Assembly (NCBI GenBank): GCA_017470045.1
Contig: JAFUFG010000125.1
Location: forward strand, 1-8,928
DNA length: 8,928 nucleotides
Source: Bacilli bacterium
Lineage (GTDB): Bacteria; Bacillota_I; Bacilli_A; RF39; UBA660
Reading direction: 5' to 3'
Part shown: positions 6,310 through 8,928 of the stretch, piece by piece
How positions within the stretch are numbered: position 1 is the stretch's first letter
How the letters are laid out: every line of letters starts with the position of its first letter
Made by a program: the position numbers and the translations under genes
Notes under the pieces: model-generated
The model's database searches: none
The model's input: the letters and a program-made list of their open reading frames with translations, nothing else
What the model was told of the DNA's origin: nothing

Positions 6310-8349
6310 ATGAAGAAAAAACTAATCATAATAATTCCCATTATTATTGCGATTGTAGCTTTTATCTTCGTATATCGTTACTATAACAAGGAAGATGCTA
6401 CAACAACATTAACCGTAAAAGAAAAACAATGGGTAGAAAATAATAAAGATCAAACCTATGATTTTGAATTAGTAAATGATTATCCATTATATGGACAAGA
6501 TGGTGGTGGAGTAATATTCGATTTCCTAGAAGACTTTGAAAAAAATATTGGAATTGAATTTAATAAGATTTCTTATTTAAAAAATACCACTCCAGAAGGC
6601 AATAGTTATCGAATTCGAATTCTTGATAATGAATCAGAACTATCTGACAAAGATTTATTACTATTCAATGATAACTATATCTTAGTAGGAAAGAGTTTTC
6701 GAAGAATTAATCATATTAGTGATCTAAAAAATCTAACATTTGGAGTATTTAAAGAAGACTCATCTGAAATTAGTTATTACTTAAAAGGAGGATCTTCTCT
6801 TTCTTATAAGACATATGATAATATTTCTAGTCTATATAGTGCTTTAGATAAAGATGAAGTAAATATGGTAGTAGTACCAAGTATCATGTATTTAGATCAT
6901 ATTATTAAAAATGATAAATATTCAATTAACTACTATTTAACAGAAATGAAAAAACAAGTTGTCTTAACGTTAAGCGATGACAATCAAGAGTTAAATAAGA
7001 TAGTGACAAAGTACTATAACAAATGGAGACAAACAAACTACATTGAAGAATACAATAGGGAATATTTAGATTACTATGTAGAGAAAAATGATATTAGTGC
7101 CAAAGAAAAGTCTCAACTAATTTCGAAAAACTATGTATATGGCTATATTGAAAATGTACCATTTGAAGCAAAGGTTAATGGAAAAGTTGCAGGTATTGCT
7201 GGAGAATACATAGATCGTATCTCTAGACTTGCCAATATCAATTTCCATTATAAGAAATATGATAGTAAAGAAAAATTAAAAGAAGCTGTAGAAAAAGGAG
7301 AAGTAGATGTTTACTTCGACTATTACAACTATGGTGGAGAAAAATACTTTGAAACATTATCTACTTTTATAGAAGATTATGCTGTTATTGGGCATCCAGA
7401 AGATAACCATATTGTAAATTCATTTGAAAGTTTAAAGAATCAAGAAATCGCAATGTTAAAAGAAGATTCTTTATACAATTATTTTTCAAATAACTCACGT
7501 GCTAAGATTAAAACTTATAGTAGCATTGAAGACTTAATTGAAAAATCAAAAGAACGCTTATTAGTAGTAGATTATGAAATCTATAATTATTATCAAACAA
7601 CAAAATTTAAAGATTATAGCCTAATCTATAAAGATACTATGATGAATGATTATAAGTTCATGGTAAAGAAAAATAATGAAGCTTTTTATAAATTGTTCAA
7701 CTACATTATCAGTACAAATTCTTATTATAACTATCGTAATAGTGGTATTGAGAATTTAAGTGCTTCAATCTTAAAAGATTCTACATTTGAACAATTATAT
7801 CTAACAGTATTATTAATTATCTTTATCCCAATCATTGTAATATCGATTCTATACTTCTATTTCAAGAAGAAGAAACAAGTGAAGAAAGTAAAGATAACAG
7901 ATCGTCACAAATATACCGATATGTTAACATCTTTAAAGAACAGAAACTATTTAAATGCAAAATCTCCAGAATGGGAAGATTCACAAGTATTCCCACAAGC
8001 AATTGTTATTGTGGATTTAAATAGTGTTAAGTATGTTAACGATAACTATGGTCATGAAGAAGGAGACCAATTAATCATTAAGGCAGCAAGTATTTTAGTA
8101 AATACTCAACTAGAAAATAGTGAAATTATTCGTACCGATGGTAATGAATTCTTAATTTACTTAGTAGGGTATAGTGAAAAACAAATTAATACTTATACGA
8201 AGAAATTATCAAAAGAAATGAAATCATTACCACATGAATTTGGTGCTGCAGTAGGTTACAGTATGATTGAAGATGAGATTAAAACAATCGATGATGCAAT
8301 CAACGAGGCAACCTTAGAAATGATTACCAATAAAGAAGAATATAAATAA
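6310..8349 (+). CDS. Membrane receptor: two tandem periplasmic-binding-type domains, TM helix and degenerate GGDEF domain
   Basis: The 679 residues run in this order: an N-terminal membrane anchor (about 4-23); two extracellular domains resembling family-3 solute-binding proteins, about 34-260 and 262-490; a second TM helix (about 496-518) followed by KKKK; and a cytoplasmic GGDEF domain (about 535-679). The sensor domains look like copies of each other: xxKEK openings at residues 34 and 262, and LKN-x6-KEDS at 139 and 375 with identical spacing. The GGDEF fold is clear: LTSLKNR (539-545), D569, N577 and D586 in the DLNSVKYVNDNYGHEEGD block. However, the signature is D610-G-N-E-F614, where the metal-binding third position is Asn. 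By position, D569/N577/D586/N612 match PleD D327/N335/D344/E370. No RxxD inhibitory site precedes it. I infer a receptor for an external small molecule whose output domain is probably not a working diguanylate cyclase; it may bind GTP, c-di-GMP or a partner. The start has AAAGGGGA upstream. Confidence 0.9.
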   Translation: MKKKLIIIIPIIIAIVAFIFVYRYYNKEDATTTLTVKEKQWVENNKDQTYDFELVNDYPLYGQDGGGVIFDFLEDFEKNIGIEFNKISYLKNTTPEGNSYRIRILDNESELSDKDLLLFNDNYILVGKSFRRINHISDLKNLTFGVFKEDSSEISYYLKGGSSLSYKTYDNISSLYSALDKDEVNMVVVPSIMYLDHIIKNDKYSINYYLTEMKKQVVLTLSDDNQELNKIVTKYYNKWRQTNYIEEYNREYLDYYVEKNDISAKEKSQLISKNYVYGYIENVPFEAKVNGKVAGIAGEYIDRISRLANINFHYKKYDSKEKLKEAVEKGEVDVYFDYYNYGGEKYFETLSTFIEDYAVIGHPEDNHIVNSFESLKNQEIAMLKEDSLYNYFSNNSRAKIKTYSSIEDLIEKSKERLLVVDYEIYNYYQTTKFKDYSLIYKDTMMNDYKFMVKKNNEAFYKLFNYIISTNSYYNYRNSGIENLSASILKDSTFEQLYLTVLLIIFIPIIVISILYFYFKKKKQVKKVKITDRHKYTDMLTSLKNRNYLNAKSPEWEDSQVFPQAIVIVDLNSVKYVNDNYGHEEGDQLIIKAASILVNTQLENSEIIRTDGNEFLIYLVGYSEKQINTYTKKLSKEMKSLPHEFGAAVGYSMIEDEIKTIDDAINEATLEMITNKEEYK

Positions 8350-8361
8350 AAGGTGAGAAAA

Positions 8362-8928
8362 ATGGAAAGAGCAAGAGGTTTTTTTAGAAAAGTTATTGAT
8401 ATTATAAAAAAGCCTGAGATGCGTATTCTTCCAGGACAGCTTGCCTTTTTCTTATTTATGAGTTTAATTCCATTAGCCGCATTAATAGGAGCAATTGCTT
8501 CTACCTTATCGATTCCAGTAGAGTCATTAAAACAAACAATGAATGGAATGCCAAAAGAAGCCGTAGACTTTATTATTCAAATTATTAATAATAAAGGATT
8601 GAATTTTAATATTTCGGTATTCTTTATATCAGCATTCATCTTAGCATCGAATGGACCACATTCTATGATTATAACTTCGAATGAAATCTATAAGATCCAA
8701 TCTAGAAATATTATTGCAAGACGTATCAAAGCGATTATGATGACATTCGTTATGGTAGGACTATTCTTTGTCTTATTCTTAATCCCAATCTTTGGAGATT
8801 ATATCTTTGAAATGATTAAGAATAATATCTATGATGAGTCCTTGATCCAATTCTTATATTTGATTTATCAATTAATCAAATACCCAGTATTATTAATTAT
8901 TCTACATTTTAATATTAAGTTACTATAT
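8362..8928 (+). CDS. YihY/BrkB-family integral membrane protein, 3'-truncated by the window edge
   Basis: The frame is open for 189 codons to the end of the window with no stop. It shows the YihY/BrkB (UPF0761, formerly 'ribonuclease BN') pattern: a short amphipathic N-terminus, then LPGQLAFFLFMSLIPLAALI (23-42) as part of the first TM helix, a second hydrophobic stretch (about 82-100), RRIKAI followed by a third (about 121-145), and the beginning of a fourth (about 174 onward). Family members have about six TM helices and 270-300 residues, so roughly 80-110 residues are missing. Their molecular role is not established; transport or envelope functions have been suggested, and the RNase BN name was a misassignment. 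AAAGGTGAG (8349-8357) precedes the ATG, which lies 12 bases after the receptor stop, so it is almost certainly in the same operon. Confidence 0.9.
   Translation, partial: MERARGFFRKVIDIIKKPEMRILPGQLAFFLFMSLIPLAALIGAIASTLSIPVESLKQTMNGMPKEAVDFIIQIINNKGLNFNISVFFISAFILASNGPHSMIITSNEIYKIQSRNIIARRIKAIMMTFVMVGLFFVLFLIPIFGDYIFEMIKNNIYDESLIQFLYLIYQLIKYPVLLIILHFNIKLLY

Noticed and set aside
6302..6313. A three-codon ATG-AGT-AGA-TGA mini-frame overlapping the start of the receptor gene.
   Set aside because: It arises by chance in the purine-rich ribosome-site region; the real start at 6310 is better spaced and nothing suggests regulated reinitiation.

Overview
The window is a compact, AT-rich (G+C near 30% by eye) stretch of bacterial chromosome, with every gene on the + strand and no gene-free stretch over 300 bases. 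Strong AGGAGG-type ribosome sites, sigma-A-like promoters with extended -10 elements, NAD-dependent ligase, a gatCAB set and single-TM envelope proteins point to a low-GC Gram-positive bacterium (Bacillota). An uncultured gut Bacilli/Mollicutes-like or Erysipelotrichia-like lineage is my guess from composition and gene order; the sequence does not prove the genus. Tryptophan is always TGG and no gene here ends in TGA.

Layout: (1) 1-1524, the last ~507 codons of ligA (NAD+-dependent DNA ligase), ending in a hairpin terminator that includes its stop codon. (2) An extended -10 promoter drives a 285-residue single-pass membrane protein (1619-2476): acidic cytoplasmic N-terminus, one TM helix, and an external part ending in a probable OB fold. 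It also ends in a stop-overlapping terminator. (3) A second extended -10 promoter drives gatC-gatA-gatB (2544-5729), the three subunits of the tRNA-dependent Asp/Glu amidotransferase, tightly coupled by 1-base gaps or overlaps. (4) A promoter with a perfect 12-bp palindrome in its spacer precedes a probable envelope operon: a 166-residue single-pass protein of unknown role (5795-6295), a 679-residue receptor with two tandem periplasmic-binding-type domains and a degenerate GGDEF domain (6310-8349), and the first 189 codons of a YihY/BrkB-family membrane protein (8362-8928, running off the end).

The first two-thirds is housekeeping: DNA joining, and amidation of misacylated Glu-tRNAGln (and Asp-tRNAAsn). 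The last third looks like envelope sensing. The receptor's output domain reads DGNEF where an active cyclase has GGDEF, so it more likely relays a signal by another route than makes c-di-GMP. I see no mobile element, CRISPR array, tRNA or rRNA. The less described parts are the degenerate receptor, the two unrecognised single-TM proteins, and the palindrome in the promoter of the last operon.
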